Origin: Arthrobacter sp. B3I4
GTDB taxonomy: Bacteria; Actinomycetota; Actinomycetes; Actinomycetales; Micrococcaceae
Assembly: GCF_030816855.1 (NCBI RefSeq)
Contig: NZ_JAUSYK010000001.1
Location: 2,666,001-2,730,000, forward strand
Length of the DNA stretch: 64,000 nucleotides
Reading direction: 5' to 3'
Shown: positions 1-8,937 of the stretch, one piece after another
How positions within the stretch are numbered: position 1 is the first letter of the stretch
Layout: each line of letters opens with the position of its first letter
Translations under genes and position numbers: made by a program
The notes under the pieces: generated by a model
The model's input: the letters and a program-made list of their open reading frames with translations, nothing else
Told to the model about the DNA's origin: nothing
Databases searched by the model: none

Positions 1-1077
1 GGCTGGGGCAAAGCCGCGGCAAAAGAGTTCAGGATCCTGATGCTGGACCAGCGCGGCACCGGGCTTTCCTCCCCCGCTGACCGCAAGACCCTGCCGCTGC
101 GCGGCAGTGACCGGGACCAGGCCCAGTATCTGGAGCGATTCCGGGCCGACTCGATCGTGGCCGACGCGGAAGCCATCCGCCGCACCCTCGGCGCCGCGCC
201 GTGGACCGTCTACGGACAAAGTTTCGGCGGTTTCTGCGTGCTGAGCTACCTCTCGTTCGCTCCTGAAGGCGTGCGGGAGGCGCTGATCACCGGCGGCCTG
301 GCTCCCCTGGCCGGCCCTGCCGACCGGGTCTACCAGGCGACGTTCCGCCGGGTGGCGGCGCGCAACGCCGAGTACTTCGGCCGGTACCCGCAGGACCGGG
401 AGCTCGTGACCCGGATCGCCCGCCACCTGCGCGAAACCGAGGAGGTGCTGCCCGACGGCAGCCCGCTCACCGTGGAGCGGTTCCAGATGGTGGGCTCCTA
501 CCTGGGCGGCAACACCCGGGTGGACGGGCTGCACCACCTGCTGGAGGATGCGTTCGTCAGCACCCCCGGCGGCGACCGTCTCTCCGACGCGTTCCTGGAG
601 CAGGTCCGCGGCCTGGTTTCCCGCGCCGCCAACCCGCTGTACGCACTGCTGCACGAGTCGATTTACGGCCAGGACGAGGCCACCGACTGGGCGGCGCTGC
701 GGGTGCTGCAGGACTACCCGGAGTTCCGCCCGGACGCCGCCGCCCCGCTGCTGACCGGGGAAATGGTCTATCCGTGGTACTTCGACCAGGACCCCGCGCT
801 GCAGCCGCTGCGGACGGTGGCGCAGCTACTCGCGGAGAAAAACGACTGGAAGCCGCTGTACGACGCGGAACGGCTCGCGCTCAACACCGTTCCGGTGGCC
901 GCCGCCGTGTACAGCGATGACATTTACGTGGACCGGGACCTGTCGCTGGAAACCGCCGCCGGCGTGCGCGGCCTGCGGGTGTGGGAGACGGACAAGTTCC
1001 ACCACGACGGTATCGCGGACGACGGGGAGGCCATCTTCGGGCGGCTGCTTGGCATGGTCCGCGGCGTCAGGTCCTGA
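1..1077 (+). CDS. proline iminopeptidase-like alpha/beta hydrolase (5' end cut by window edge)
   Basis: Peptidase S33-type alpha/beta hydrolase, probably removing N-terminal proline from peptides in the cytoplasm. The frame is open from base 1, so the gene begins upstream; the first internal ATG is at 40. The segment LDQRGTGLS is the oxyanion-region signature of prolyl aminopeptidases. GQSFGG is the nucleophile elbow, its Ser at about residue 74 of the visible part. A C-terminal FHHDG supplies the likely catalytic His. It ends 11 bases inside the convergent MFS gene. Family assignment is firm; the substrate is inferred. Confidence 0.85.
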   Translation, partial: GWGKAAAKEFRILMLDQRGTGLSSPADRKTLPLRGSDRDQAQYLERFRADSIVADAEAIRRTLGAAPWTVYGQSFGGFCVLSYLSFAPEGVREALITGGLAPLAGPADRVYQATFRRVAARNAEYFGRYPQDRELVTRIARHLRETEEVLPDGSPLTVERFQMVGSYLGGNTRVDGLHHLLEDAFVSTPGGDRLSDAFLEQVRGLVSRAANPLYALLHESIYGQDEATDWAALRVLQDYPEFRPDAAAPLLTGEMVYPWYFDQDPALQPLRTVAQLLAEKNDWKPLYDAERLALNTVPVAAAVYSDDIYVDRDLSLETAAGVRGLRVWETDKFHHDGIADDGEAIFGRLLGMVRGVRS

Positions 1078-2407
1078 CGCGGGGCCGTGCCGCCCCGGCC
1101 ACGCCAAGCACAACCAGGGCCACCACGGCCGCTGTCAGGTTCAGCCCCCGGTAACCCACTCCGCTCATCACGAGCCCGGCGAAGCCGGAGCCGACGGCCC
1201 CGGCGGCCCCCATCAGCGTGTCGGACACGCCCTGGACGAGGACCCGGTCGTCGGCGGCGACGCTTTCGGCGAGCAGCGTGGAACCGGCGATCGTCGCCGC
1301 GGACCAGCCAAGGCCCAGCAGCACCAGCCCCGTCGTGACCAAGGCTGGCTGGGCCTGGCCGAAGCCCGCGATGCAGACCGAGACCAGGATCAGCCCGTGG
1401 CCCAGCAGGATCACGGGCAGCCGCCCGGTCCGGTCGGTGAGCCAGCCCATCACCGGTGAGAGGGCGTACATGCCTGCGATGTGTAGTGAAATGGTGAAGC
1501 CGATCAGCACAAAGACGTCCGTGCTGGCGGCGTGCGTGTGGCCGGCGGCCTGGCCGGCCAGCGGTCCCTCGGTCAGCAGCTGCAGGTGCAGCGGGGTCAT
1601 GGACATGACGGCGGCCATGCAGCCGTGCGCCGCGACGATCGCGAGCAGTGCCAGTTTGGCCCGCGGCGAGGAGCGGGCTGCCCGCAGCCCGTTCCGCAGC
1701 GCATGCCTGCCGCGGGTGCCAGTGGTGCCCTTGGCCTCCGTGTCCCCGGCGCCGTTTCGGAGCCTGGCGGCCAGCAGGAGGGGGTCCGGGCGCAGCGCGA
1801 TCATGAGCAGCAGCCCGGCGAGGGCGAGCCCGGCGGTGGAGAACACGAACGGGCCCGCGATCGCCGGCAGCCCTAAGGCTTGGCCCACCAGCGCCCCGGG
1901 CTGGATCAGGTTGGGTCCGGCGACGGCGCCGACGGTCACGGCCCATACCACGATCGCCAGGGATCTGCCCCGGTGTTCGGGGTCGGCGAGGTCGACGGCG
2001 GCGAACCGGGCCTGCAGGTTGGCTGCGGTGCCGAGCCCCAGCAGCGCCGCGCCCAGCAGCAGCACCGGGAAGACCTCGGTGACTGTGGCGAGGATAACGA
2101 GAAGGGCGCCGGTCATCGCGGAGAAAATACCGGTGACGAGGGCGGACCGTCGTCCCCGCCGTCCGGCGAGCCCGGCCAGCGGAAGGGCCGCCAGCGCGGC
2201 CGCCAGCGTCATCGTGGTGGTGACCGAACCGGCCCAGGCGTTGGAGCCGGAGAGCTGCACGGCCAGCAGCGAGCCGACGGAAAGACTCGCGCCGCTGCCC
2301 ACGCCGCTGAGCAGCTGGGCGGTGCTGAGCACCACGACAGTACGGCGCTGCACCTGTTGCGGGTGCAGCGCCGTAGCGGCCGCCGCAGCGGCATCAAAGC
2401 TTTTCAC
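1067..2407 (-). CDS. MFS transporter
   Basis: Major facilitator superfamily permease of 446 residues, the usual length for 12-TM members. Hydrophobic segments alternate with short charged loops, and LAGRRGRRSALVTG after the second segment matches the MFS loop 2-3 signature. A central hydrophilic stretch (about residues 205-245) separates two six-helix halves. The substrate cannot be told; the fold is typical of drug or metabolite efflux. The GTG start at 2407 is supported by a TAAGCT hexamer six bases upstream, the leaderless arrangement seen repeatedly here. Its 3' end overlaps the convergent hydrolase by 11 bases. Confidence 0.9.
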   Translation of the reverse strand: MKSFDAAAAAATALHPQQVQRRTVVVLSTAQLLSGVGSGASLSVGSLLAVQLSGSNAWAGSVTTTMTLAAALAALPLAGLAGRRGRRSALVTGIFSAMTGALLVILATVTEVFPVLLLGAALLGLGTAANLQARFAAVDLADPEHRGRSLAIVVWAVTVGAVAGPNLIQPGALVGQALGLPAIAGPFVFSTAGLALAGLLLMIALRPDPLLLAARLRNGAGDTEAKGTTGTRGRHALRNGLRAARSSPRAKLALLAIVAAHGCMAAVMSMTPLHLQLLTEGPLAGQAAGHTHAASTDVFVLIGFTISLHIAGMYALSPVMGWLTDRTGRLPVILLGHGLILVSVCIAGFGQAQPALVTTGLVLLGLGWSAATIAGSTLLAESVAADDRVLVQGVSDTLMGAAGAVGSGFAGLVMSGVGYRGLNLTAAVVALVVLGVAGAARPRVRT

Positions 2408-2413
2408 GGTCCG

Positions 2414-2419
2414 AGCTTA
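2414..2419 (-). promoter_or_regulatory. leaderless -10 hexamer of the MFS gene
   Basis: TAAGCT on the minus strand, 6 nt before the GTG at 2407; no Shine-Dalgarno sequence lies between them. It fits a TANNNT -10 element with transcription starting at the start codon. Confidence 0.5.
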
Positions 2420-2468
2420 GCCGGTGCCGGCGCCCGCCCGGGAGGGCCGGCAGCGAGCCCGGGGAAAC

Positions 2469-2495
2469 CTGGCCCGGCTGGCCCTGCCGGGCCGG
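2469..2495 (-). terminator. hairpin terminator after terC
   Basis: GGCCCGGC (2471-2478) pairs perfectly with GCCGGGCC (2486-2493) across a 7-nt loop, extendable by two pairs. The transcript continues with a short U-rich stretch. It sits directly behind the terC stop codon. Confidence 0.55.
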
Positions 2496-3524
2496 TTACT
2501 CGGCGTCGGTCAGGCTCTTGCGCGAGTCCTCTTCGAGCCGGGCGTCCAGCTTGGCTTTGGACGCCTTGGAGCTGAGCAGGCTGGCGACCACCGCGACGAT
2601 GATGGTGCCGACGATCACCGCGAGCGAGACATAGGTGGGGATCTCGGGGGCCCATTCAATGTGCTTGCCGCCGTTGATGAACGGCAGTTCGTTGACGTGC
2701 ATCGCGTGCAGCACCAGCTTGACACCGATGAAGGCGAGGATGACGGAGAGGGCGTGCTTGAGGTAGACCAGCCGGGTCATCAGGCCGCCGAGCAGGAAGT
2801 ACAGCTGACGGAGTCCCATCAGGGCGAAGATGTTGGCGGTAAACACGATGAAGGCGCTCTGGGTGAGGCCGAAGATCGCAGGGATGGAATCCACCGCAAA
2901 CAACAGGTCCGTCATGCCGATGGTCACGAAGACGATCACCATGGGGGTGAAGACCTTCCTGCCGTTGACCTCGGTGCGCAGCTTGCCGCCGTCGAACTTC
3001 TCGGACATCGGCAATACCTTGCGGATCCGGGCGATCAGCGGGTTTTCCTTGTCCTCCTCGTCCTCGCCGTCGTCCTGGGCCTGCTTCCAGGCAGTCCAGA
3101 GCAGGAACGCACCGAAGATGTAGAAGACCCAGCTGAACTGTTCGATCACAAGCGCGCCGAGCAAAATGAAGATGCCGCGCAGGATCAGGGCGATGATGAT
3201 GCCCACCATGAGCACTTCCTGCTGGTACTTACGGGGTACCGAGAAGCGCGCCATGATGATGATGAAGACGAACAGGTTGTCGATGCTGAGGCTGTACTCG
3301 GTCACCCAGCCGGCGATGAACTGTCCGCCGTATTCCGGGCCGGTGAAGAGGAACATAGCGCCGGCGAAGACCAAGGCCAGGGCGATGTAGAAGGAAACCC
3401 AGAGTCCGGCTTCCTTCATGGACGGTTCGTGCGGGCGCTTCACGACCAGGAGCAGGTCGATAAGGAGGATGATCCCGAGAACGACAAAGGAGCCGATCTC
3501 AAACCAAAGGGGAAGTTCGGGCAC
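2496..3524 (-). CDS. TerC-family membrane protein, probable Mn2+ exporter
   Basis: Integral membrane protein of 342 residues in the TerC/Alx family, whose characterised members export manganese or are linked to tellurite resistance. It shows the usual 7-9 hydrophobic segments, with conserved acidic residues in membrane segments (EYSLSIDNLFVF and FAVDSIPAIFGLT, each with the D-N/D-S pair thought to bind metal). A charged cytoplasmic loop (DDGEDEEDKEN) lies mid-protein. The GTG start at 3524 has AAAGG 8 nt upstream. The gene is preceded by a long structured leader matching the manganese-sensing yybP-ykoY riboswitch, which supports the Mn2+ role independently. Confidence 0.9.
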   Translation of the reverse strand: MPELPLWFEIGSFVVLGIILLIDLLLVVKRPHEPSMKEAGLWVSFYIALALVFAGAMFLFTGPEYGGQFIAGWVTEYSLSIDNLFVFIIIMARFSVPRKYQQEVLMVGIIIALILRGIFILLGALVIEQFSWVFYIFGAFLLWTAWKQAQDDGEDEEDKENPLIARIRKVLPMSEKFDGGKLRTEVNGRKVFTPMVIVFVTIGMTDLLFAVDSIPAIFGLTQSAFIVFTANIFALMGLRQLYFLLGGLMTRLVYLKHALSVILAFIGVKLVLHAMHVNELPFINGGKHIEWAPEIPTYVSLAVIVGTIIVAVVASLLSSKASKAKLDARLEEDSRKSLTDAE

Positions 3525-3530
3525 GAAGAT

Positions 3531-3695
3531 ACCTTTCGCAGGGCACAGCTAAGCGGTGTAAGTCTCTCCGGCTGGACCGCTGCTCCGGGGCCATGGCCAC
3601 CTGGTGCTGCTTCACTGCCCGCTACGCCCGGCAGGGCATCTGTGCCCTGCGTGTTGACGATCGTAGCGCTTGGGATACTCCCCTACGTTTGTTCC
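3531..3695 (-). promoter_or_regulatory. yybP-ykoY-type manganese riboswitch leader of terC
   Basis: The minus-strand leader carries the family hallmarks GGGGAGUA (about 3686-3679) and AUCGUCAACAC between uvrB and terC. CGUAG and CUACG flank the first motif and can close a helix. Next, GCAGGGC (3650-3644) pairs with GCCCUGC (3637-3631) in a local hairpin. The segment CUGUGCCCUGCG (3548-3537), touching the AAAGG ribosome site, is perfectly complementary over 12 nt to CGCAGGGCACAG (3651-3640), so the two pairings are mutually exclusive. That is what an expression platform acting on translation would need. The class rests on remembered consensus and the terC partner, not on a covariance search. 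Confidence 0.75.
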
Positions 3696-3703
3696 ACTTT
3701 ACC

Positions 3704-5785
3704 TCAGGCGTGCCCGGCGGACTGCATCTGGCGCAGTTCCTTCTTGAGGTCGCCGACCTCGTCGCGGAGCCGGGCAGCGAGCTCGAACTGCAGTTCGCCG
3801 GCGGCGGCGTGCATCTGCTCGGTGAGCTGCTCGATTAGTCCGACCAGGTCCTCCGCCGGGGCCGCGGCGAGGCCGTCGGCCCGGACCTTGGCGTTGCCCT
3901 TGTTCTTGCCTTTCGCCTTGCCGGCGGTCGCCAGCAACTCACGGGTGTCGGCGTCCTCCTTGGCCAGCTGGTCGGTGATGTCGGCGATTTTTTTCCGCAG
4001 CGGCTGCGGGTCGATGCCGCGTTCGGTGTTGTAGGCGACCTGGATGGCGCGCCGGCGGTTCGTCTCGTCGATGGCCTGGGCCATCGAGTCCGTGATCTTG
4101 TCGGCGTACATGTGGACCTCGCCGGAGACGTTGCGGGCGGCACGGCCGATGGTCTGGATCAGCGACGTCGCCGAGCGCAGGAACCCTTCCTTGTCCGCGT
4201 CGAGGATGCTCACCAGCGACACCTCCGGAAGGTCGAGGCCCTCGCGGAGCAGGTTGATGCCGACCAGGACGTCGAAGACACCCATCCGGAGTTCGCGGAG
4301 CAACTCCACGCGGCGCAGCGTGTCGACGTCGGAGTGCAGGTACTCGACTTTCACGCCGTGCCCCAGCAGGTAGTCGGTGAGGTCCTCGGCCATCCGCTTG
4401 GTCAGGGTGGTGACCAGCACGCGCTCGTTCTTCTCGGTGCGGGTGCGGATTTCGCCGAGCAGGTCATCGATCTGGCCCTTGGTCGGTTTGACGATGACCT
4501 CGGGATCGATCAGGCCCGTGGGCCGGATGATCTGCTGGACGAAGCCGTCCGCCTTGCCGAGCTCGTACTTGCCGGGGGTCGCGGACAGGTAGACGGTCTG
4601 GCCCACCCGTTCGAGGAACTCGTCCCATTTGAGCGGGCGGTTGTCCATCGCGGAGGGCAACCGGAAGCCGAAGTCCACGAGGTTCCGCTTGCGCGACATG
4701 TCGCCTTCGTACATAGCGCCGATCTGCGGGACCGTGACGTGGGATTCGTCGATTACCAGCAGGAAATCATCCGGGAAGTAGTCGAGCAGGCAGTGCGGGG
4801 CGGTGCCGGGGGCCCGGCCGTCGATGTGGGACGAGTAGTTCTCGATGCCGTTGCAGAAGCCCATCTGCTGCATCATCTCAAGGTCATAGGTGGTGCGCAT
4901 CCGGAGCCGCTGGGCTTCCACGAGCTTGTTCTGGCTTTCCAGCACCTTCAGCCGGTCCGCGAGCTCGTCCTCGATGCGTTTGATGGCCTTGGCCATCCGC
5001 TCGGGCCCGGCGACGTAGTGCGAGGCCGGGAAGACGTACATCTCCTCTTCTTCCCGGAGCACCTCTCCGGTCAGCGGGTGCAGGGTTTGAATGTTCTCGA
5101 TTTCGTCGCCAAAGAACTCGATCCGGATCGCGAGTTCCTCGTACATCGGGATGATTTCGACCGTGTCGCCGCGCACCCGGAAGGTCCCGCGGTGGAAGTC
5201 CATGTCGTTGCGGGCATACTGCATGGACACGAACTTCCGCAGCAAGTGGTCCCGGTTCATCTCCGCTCCCTTGCGGAGCGTGACCATCCCGGCGATGTAC
5301 TCTTCGGGGGTGCCGAGGCCGTAAATGCAGGAAACGGTGGCGACGACCACGACGTCGCGGCGGGTGAGCAGCGCGTTGGTGGCCGAGTGCCGGAGCCGTT
5401 CGACTTCCTCGTTGATGGAGGAGTCCTTCTCGATGAAGGTGTCCGTCTGGGCCACGTAGGCCTCGGGCTGGTAGTAGTCGTAGTACGAGACGAAGTACTC
5501 GACCGCGTTGTTGGGCAGCAGTTCGCGGAACTCGTTGGCGAGCTGCGCGGCGAGGGTCTTGTTCTGCACCATCACCAGGGTTGGCCGCTGGACCTGCTCG
5601 ATCAGCCACGCCGTCGTCGCGCTTTTACCGGTACCGGTGGCGCCGAGCAGCACCACGTCCTTTTCGCCGTTCTTGATCCGCTCGGTAAGTTCAGCGATGG
5701 CGGCGGGCTGGTCGCCGGCGGCTTGGAATTCGCTGATGACTTCGAAGGGGGCCACGACGCGGCCGATTTGCTGGGCAAGGCTCAT
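3704..5785 (-). CDS. uvrB: excinuclease ABC subunit UvrB
   Basis: Damage-verification helicase of nucleotide excision repair: it receives lesions from UvrA and recruits UvrC. It has 693 residues, normal for the family. Walker A is GATGTGKS (residues 48-55). The beta-hairpin region reads [11 protein letters not shown]. Helicase motifs follow ([36 protein letters not shown]), and the C-terminal UVR domain ([18 protein letters not shown]) contacts UvrC. The ATG at 5785 has TAGATT 6 nt upstream, a leaderless pattern. It stands next to coaE as in Mycobacterium. No key residue is missing. Confidence 0.98.
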   Translation of the reverse strand: MSLAQQIGRVVAPFEVISEFQAAGDQPAAIAELTERIKNGEKDVVLLGATGTGKSATTAWLIEQVQRPTLVMVQNKTLAAQLANEFRELLPNNAVEYFVSYYDYYQPEAYVAQTDTFIEKDSSINEEVERLRHSATNALLTRRDVVVVATVSCIYGLGTPEEYIAGMVTLRKGAEMNRDHLLRKFVSMQYARNDMDFHRGTFRVRGDTVEIIPMYEELAIRIEFFGDEIENIQTLHPLTGEVLREEEEMYVFPASHYVAGPERMAKAIKRIEDELADRLKVLESQNKLVEAQRLRMRTTYDLEMMQQMGFCNGIENYSSHIDGRAPGTAPHCLLDYFPDDFLLVIDESHVTVPQIGAMYEGDMSRKRNLVDFGFRLPSAMDNRPLKWDEFLERVGQTVYLSATPGKYELGKADGFVQQIIRPTGLIDPEVIVKPTKGQIDDLLGEIRTRTEKNERVLVTTLTKRMAEDLTDYLLGHGVKVEYLHSDVDTLRRVELLRELRMGVFDVLVGINLLREGLDLPEVSLVSILDADKEGFLRSATSLIQTIGRAARNVSGEVHMYADKITDSMAQAIDETNRRRAIQVAYNTERGIDPQPLRKKIADITDQLAKEDADTRELLATAGKAKGKNKGNAKVRADGLAAAPAEDLVGLIEQLTEQMHAAAGELQFELAARLRDEVGDLKKELRQMQSAGHA

Positions 5786-5791
5786 GTATCT

Positions 5792-5797
5792 AATCTA
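5792..5797 (-). promoter_or_regulatory. leaderless -10 hexamer of uvrB
   Basis: TAGATT on the minus strand followed by AGATAC and then the ATG at 5785. There is no separate ribosome-binding site. No LexA-type GAAC-N4-GTTC site was seen in this short gap. Confidence 0.55.
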
Positions 5798-5835
5798 CCG
5801 CCGCCCTCCGGCAGCATTCCGGAATTCAGCTTTGG

Positions 5836-5865
5836 GCGGTACCCGGCGGTGCGGTACCCGGCGGT
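5836..5865. repeat. perfect 15-bp tandem duplication
   Basis: GCGGTACCCGGCGGT occurs twice back to back in the 96-bp gap between the coaE stop and the uvrB start. No function is evident; it may be replication slippage. Confidence 0.8.
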
Positions 5866-5881
5866 CAGAGCCGGCGTCCGG

Positions 5882-7100
5882 TCAGGGCGCGGCGTACGAC
5901 GGCGGCTGCCAGCCGGTGTGTGTGGCCCACTCCTCCATCCGGGGGGCGGCGTAGCCGGTGAACCAGCCCTCCTTGTCGGCCGCGTAGGCCGCGGTGGACT
6001 TGTCCACACCGTGCCGACGGGCTGCCTTCCGTTTCTCCGTGAGATAGTCCGCGCGGGCGGCGGCATCGTCGCGCAGCCAGTCGCGGAAGCACAGGGCATA
6101 GCGCCAGCCCGGCGACCCGGCCGCACGGACGTGCAGGTTGACGGCCCGGTCCGGGTCCGCGCTGCCGTGCACCCGTTTGTCCCACGCGGCCGGGTCCGGC
6201 TGCCCGGGTTTGGGGTTGTCCGGCCCCGTCCCCGGCCAGCGCGGGAAGCCTGCCTCGGCCAGCAGCGGCTCCAGCCGGTCGGCCGCCGCCAGGTCCCGGA
6301 CGGTGAGCTGCAGGTCCAGCACGTCCTTCGCATCCAGGCCGGGGACGGCGGTGGAGCCGATGTGGTCCACCGCCAGAACCTCCCGCGGGGCTACTGCCAG
6401 CAGGCGGGCCGCGATCCGGGCGGCCTGCTGCGCCCAGCCGGGGTTGGCTGCAGTGAGCACCGGCCCGCCGGGCCGCGCGGCGATTCTGCGCTTGGCCAGG
6501 TTCTCGGCGTACGGCGCGAGCCGGTGCCGCCAGAGCAGGTCCACCGCGTCGCGCAGTTCGTCCTTGGTGCCGGCGTTGTCCAGCACGACGTCGGCGGCCG
6601 CGAGCCGGTCCTCGCGGCTGGCCTGCGCGGCAATCCGGGAGCGGGCATCGTCGGCCGACATCTTCCGGTGCTCAATCATCCGTTGCAGCCGGAGGTCCTC
6701 CGGGGCGTCCACCACCAGCACCAGGTGGAAGCTGGGACCCTGGCCGGTCTCAACGAGCAGCGGGATGTCCTGGACCAGGACGGCGCCTTTCGGGGCGGCG
6801 GCCGCGAGGGCGGCCGCGCGTTCCCGGACCAACGGGTGGATGATGCCGTTCAGCACGGCCAGCCTCTCCGGGTTGCCGAAGACCAGGGCACCCAGCCGGG
6901 GACGGTCGAGTCCGCCGTCGGCGGCCAGGACGGAGGCGCTGAACGCCTCCACCACCCGCGCCAACCCCGGCGTTCCAGGCTCCACCACTTCCCGGGGCCA
7001 GCGCGTCGGCGTCGATCAGGACCGCACCGAGCTCACGCAGCCGCGAGGCCACCACAGACTTCCCCGAGGCGATGCCGCCCGTCAATCCGATCTTCAGCAT
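5882..7100 (-). pseudogene. coaE: dephospho-CoA kinase fused to a GrpB (UPF0157) domain, interrupted by a 1-nt frameshift
   Basis: CoaE phosphorylates dephospho-CoA in the last step of coenzyme A synthesis. The first frame (from ATG 7100) encodes the P-loop GLTGGIASGKS and runs to DADALA. The match then resumes in the next frame with VVEPGTPGLARVV, LNGIIHPLVRERA and VLVVDAPEDLRLQRMI. Removing one G from the GGGG run at 6994-6997 joins the frames as DADALAREVVEPG and gives 405 residues. About residues 1-195 are CoaE and 210-405 a GrpB nucleotidyltransferase-like domain (VDHIGSTAVPGLDAKDVLD), a fusion known in actinobacteria. Since CoaE is normally essential, a sequencing error is likelier than real loss. 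Confidence 0.88.
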
Positions 7101-7106
7101 CCCACC

Positions 7107-7116
7107 AGACTAAACT
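7107..7116. promoter_or_regulatory. overlapping divergent leaderless -10 elements of coaE and yigZ
   Basis: Minus-strand TAGTCT (7112-7107) lies 6 nt before the coaE ATG. Plus-strand TAAACT (7111-7116) lies 6 nt before the yigZ GTG. The two hexamers share bases 7111-7112, and the whole gap between the start codons is 22 bp. Confidence 0.55.
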
Positions 7117-7122
7117 GAACCG

Positions 7123-7824
7123 GTGCCAGACGACGCGGTTTCCTTTCACAGCGGGGCTCCGCTGTACACGACGCTGGCGGCCGGTACAGGGTTCCGGAAT
7201 GAGCTGGAAATCAAGCGGTCCCGCTTCATCACGGTGCTGCAGCGCACTGCCGACGAGGAGGACGCCCGGTCCCTGGTGGCGTCGCTGCGCCGGGAGTTCC
7301 ACGACGCGCGGCACCACTGCTCGGCCTTCGTGCTGGGCCCGGACCGCGGCGTGCAGCGGTCGAACGACGACGGCGAACCCTCCGGCACAGCCGGGATCCC
7401 GATGCTGGAGGCGTTGCTGAGGCGCGAAACCGCGCCCGGGGTGGCGGACCTCAGCGACGTGACCGCCGTCGTCGTCCGCTATTTCGGCGGGATCCTGCTC
7501 GGTGCCGGCGGCCTGGTCCGGGCCTACTCCGAATCGGTGTCCGCCGCGCTCGAACTGGCGCCGCTGGTGCGGCGGCAGCGGCTGCGGATCTGCGCGGTTG
7601 AGGTGCCGCACGCCGCTGCGGGCCGGCTCGAGAACGACCTGCGCGCTGCGGGCTACGTCATGGCGGGGGCCAGCTATGATGCGCAGACGACGGTTCTTCG
7701 GCTGGCCCTGCCCGACGAGCCTGCAGGCCTGGCGCAGGCAGCCGAGCGCCTTGCCGCCCTAACGGCCGGAAGCGCGGCGTTGCTGCCTGGAGAAACGGAG
7801 TGGATGGATGTGCCAATCGACTGA
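7123..7824 (+). CDS. yigZ: YigZ/IMPACT family protein
   Basis: Soluble protein of 233 residues in the YigZ/IMPACT family, whose eukaryotic members affect translation control and whose bacterial role is unsettled. The N-terminal UPF0029 domain holds the conserved ELEIKRSRF, ARHHCSAFV, DDGEPSGTAG and VVRYFGGILLGAGGLVRAY blocks; the C-terminal part (about residues 145-220) is the small ferredoxin-like domain. The GTG start at 7123 fits the leaderless TAAACT hexamer. Its last 17 bases overlap the acetyltransferase that follows, so the two are probably co-transcribed. Confidence 0.92.
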   Translation: MPDDAVSFHSGAPLYTTLAAGTGFRNELEIKRSRFITVLQRTADEEDARSLVASLRREFHDARHHCSAFVLGPDRGVQRSNDDGEPSGTAGIPMLEALLRRETAPGVADLSDVTAVVVRYFGGILLGAGGLVRAYSESVSAALELAPLVRRQRLRICAVEVPHAAAGRLENDLRAAGYVMAGASYDAQTTVLRLALPDEPAGLAQAAERLAALTAGSAALLPGETEWMDVPID

Positions 7825-8368
7825 GCCGGACCCCGGAGTCGCGCTGGTCGACGTCACCGAGCCGGTGCTGGAAATGCTGCTGTCAGCCGCCCTGCACGAC
7901 GCCGACGCCGACGAAGTCGCCCCGCCGCTGGGCACCGCCGGGGGCTGGAACACCGAGCGGATCAGCTGGTTCCGGGAGTACCACCTGGCTGCCGCGGCAG
8001 GCCTCGACGGACCGGCGCAGCAGAAGACCTGGGCGATTACGGCCGGCGGCGAGATCGCAGGTTCCATCCGGCTGCGGCGGCTTCCGCAGGCCGGGCCGGC
8101 GCCAGGGCAGGCGGGGCAGGCGCAGGTCGGGACCCTGGGGACCGGGACCCTGGAGACCGGGATCTGGCTGGGCCGCAGCTTCCGCGGGCGCGGCATCGGC
8201 GTTGCGGCCCTGCGTTTGGTCAGGGCCGAGGCTGCGGCGGCCGGCGCAGACCTGCTGCAAGCTGAAACCACAGCCGGCAACGCGGCCGCGCAGGCCCTGC
8301 TGCGGTCCGCCGGCGCGGAACTCACGACGAACGGCCCCCAGGTCACGGCGCGCTTCACGCTCAGCTAA
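7808..8368 (+). CDS. GNAT-family N-acetyltransferase
   Basis: GNAT acetyltransferase of 186 residues; the substrate is unknown. The acetyl-CoA pyrophosphate loop is visible as LGRSFRGRGIGVAALRL (about residues 120-136), followed by the expected AETTAGNAAAQALLRSAGA helix. The ATG at 7808 has GGAG about 6 nt upstream and lies inside the end of yigZ, which implies translational coupling. A Gly/Gln-rich insert (about residues 97-113) precedes the core strand. A DUF1810 gene follows 70 bases later. Confidence 0.8.
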   Translation: MCQSTEPDPGVALVDVTEPVLEMLLSAALHDADADEVAPPLGTAGGWNTERISWFREYHLAAAAGLDGPAQQKTWAITAGGEIAGSIRLRRLPQAGPAPGQAGQAQVGTLGTGTLETGIWLGRSFRGRGIGVAALRLVRAEAAAAGADLLQAETTAGNAAAQALLRSAGAELTTNGPQVTARFTLS

Positions 8369-8438
8369 CCGCCGGCGCAGGCGCATGCGAGACTGTGACC
8401 AGTCCGGCGCCGAGCCGGACCAGGACAGGAGAACCGAC

Positions 8439-8867
8439 GTGGACGACCCCTTCGAGCTATCCCGTTTCACCGAAGCCCAGGACTCGACGGGCACCTACCA
8501 GCGCGCGCTGTCGGAGCTGCAGAGCGGTTCCAAGAGAAGCCATTGGATGTGGTTCGTTTTTCCGCAGATCGCCGGCCTCGGCATGAGCCCCACGTCCCGC
8601 CGGTATGCCATTTCGTCGCTGGACGAGGCACGGGCCTACCTGGAGCACCCGGTGCTGGGCCCCCGCCTGCTCGACTGCGCCCGGGCGGTCCTTGCAATCG
8701 AGGGACGAAGCGCCGAGCAGATCTTCGGAAGCATCGACGCACGCAAGCTGCACTCGTCGTCGACCCTGTTTCTCCGCGCCGCGCCCGGTGAGCCGGTGTT
8801 CCAGCAAGTCATCGACACGTACTTCGGCGGGGTTCCCGATACAGCCACGGACCGGCTTCTCGGTTAA
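8439..8867 (+). CDS. DUF1810 family protein
   Basis: Cytoplasmic protein of 142 residues matching the DUF1810 family, of unknown function. The conserved core is visible: RFTEAQ near the N-terminus, SHWMWFVFPQIAGLG, the Y-A-I helix, HPVLGPRL and the terminal K-LHSSSTLF block. The GTG start at 8439 was chosen because GGAG (8428-8431) lies 7 nt upstream and the domain starts at once. The frame is open further upstream over the acetyltransferase, but that stretch is not protein-like. A strong terminator follows immediately. Confidence 0.85.
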   Translation: MDDPFELSRFTEAQDSTGTYQRALSELQSGSKRSHWMWFVFPQIAGLGMSPTSRRYAISSLDEARAYLEHPVLGPRLLDCARAVLAIEGRSAEQIFGSIDARKLHSSSTLFLRAAPGEPVFQQVIDTYFGGVPDTATDRLLG

Positions 8868-8908
8868 GCCACAGCGGGCCCCTGCCTGTGGCAGGGGCCC
8901 GCTGTGGC
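8868..8908. terminator. bidirectional terminator hairpin
   Basis: Perfect 19-bp inverted repeat (8868-8886 with 8890-8908) around the 3-nt loop TGT, placed between the convergent DUF1810 gene and rpsA. There is no T-run on either side, so it would act as a strong hairpin of the high-GC type. Confidence 0.8.
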
Positions 8909-8937
8909 TGGCCCGGAGCGATCCGGGCCGTTGGCAA

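Noticed and set aside
4112..7420. 1102-codon open frame on the plus strand
   Set aside because: It lies antisense to uvrB and coaE, which are certain. Its composition is that of reversed high-GC codons, and no domain is seen.
7800..8438. Upstream extension of the DUF1810 frame over the acetyltransferase
   Set aside because: The extension is Arg/Pro-rich shadow sequence; a GGAG and GTG at 8439 mark the real start.
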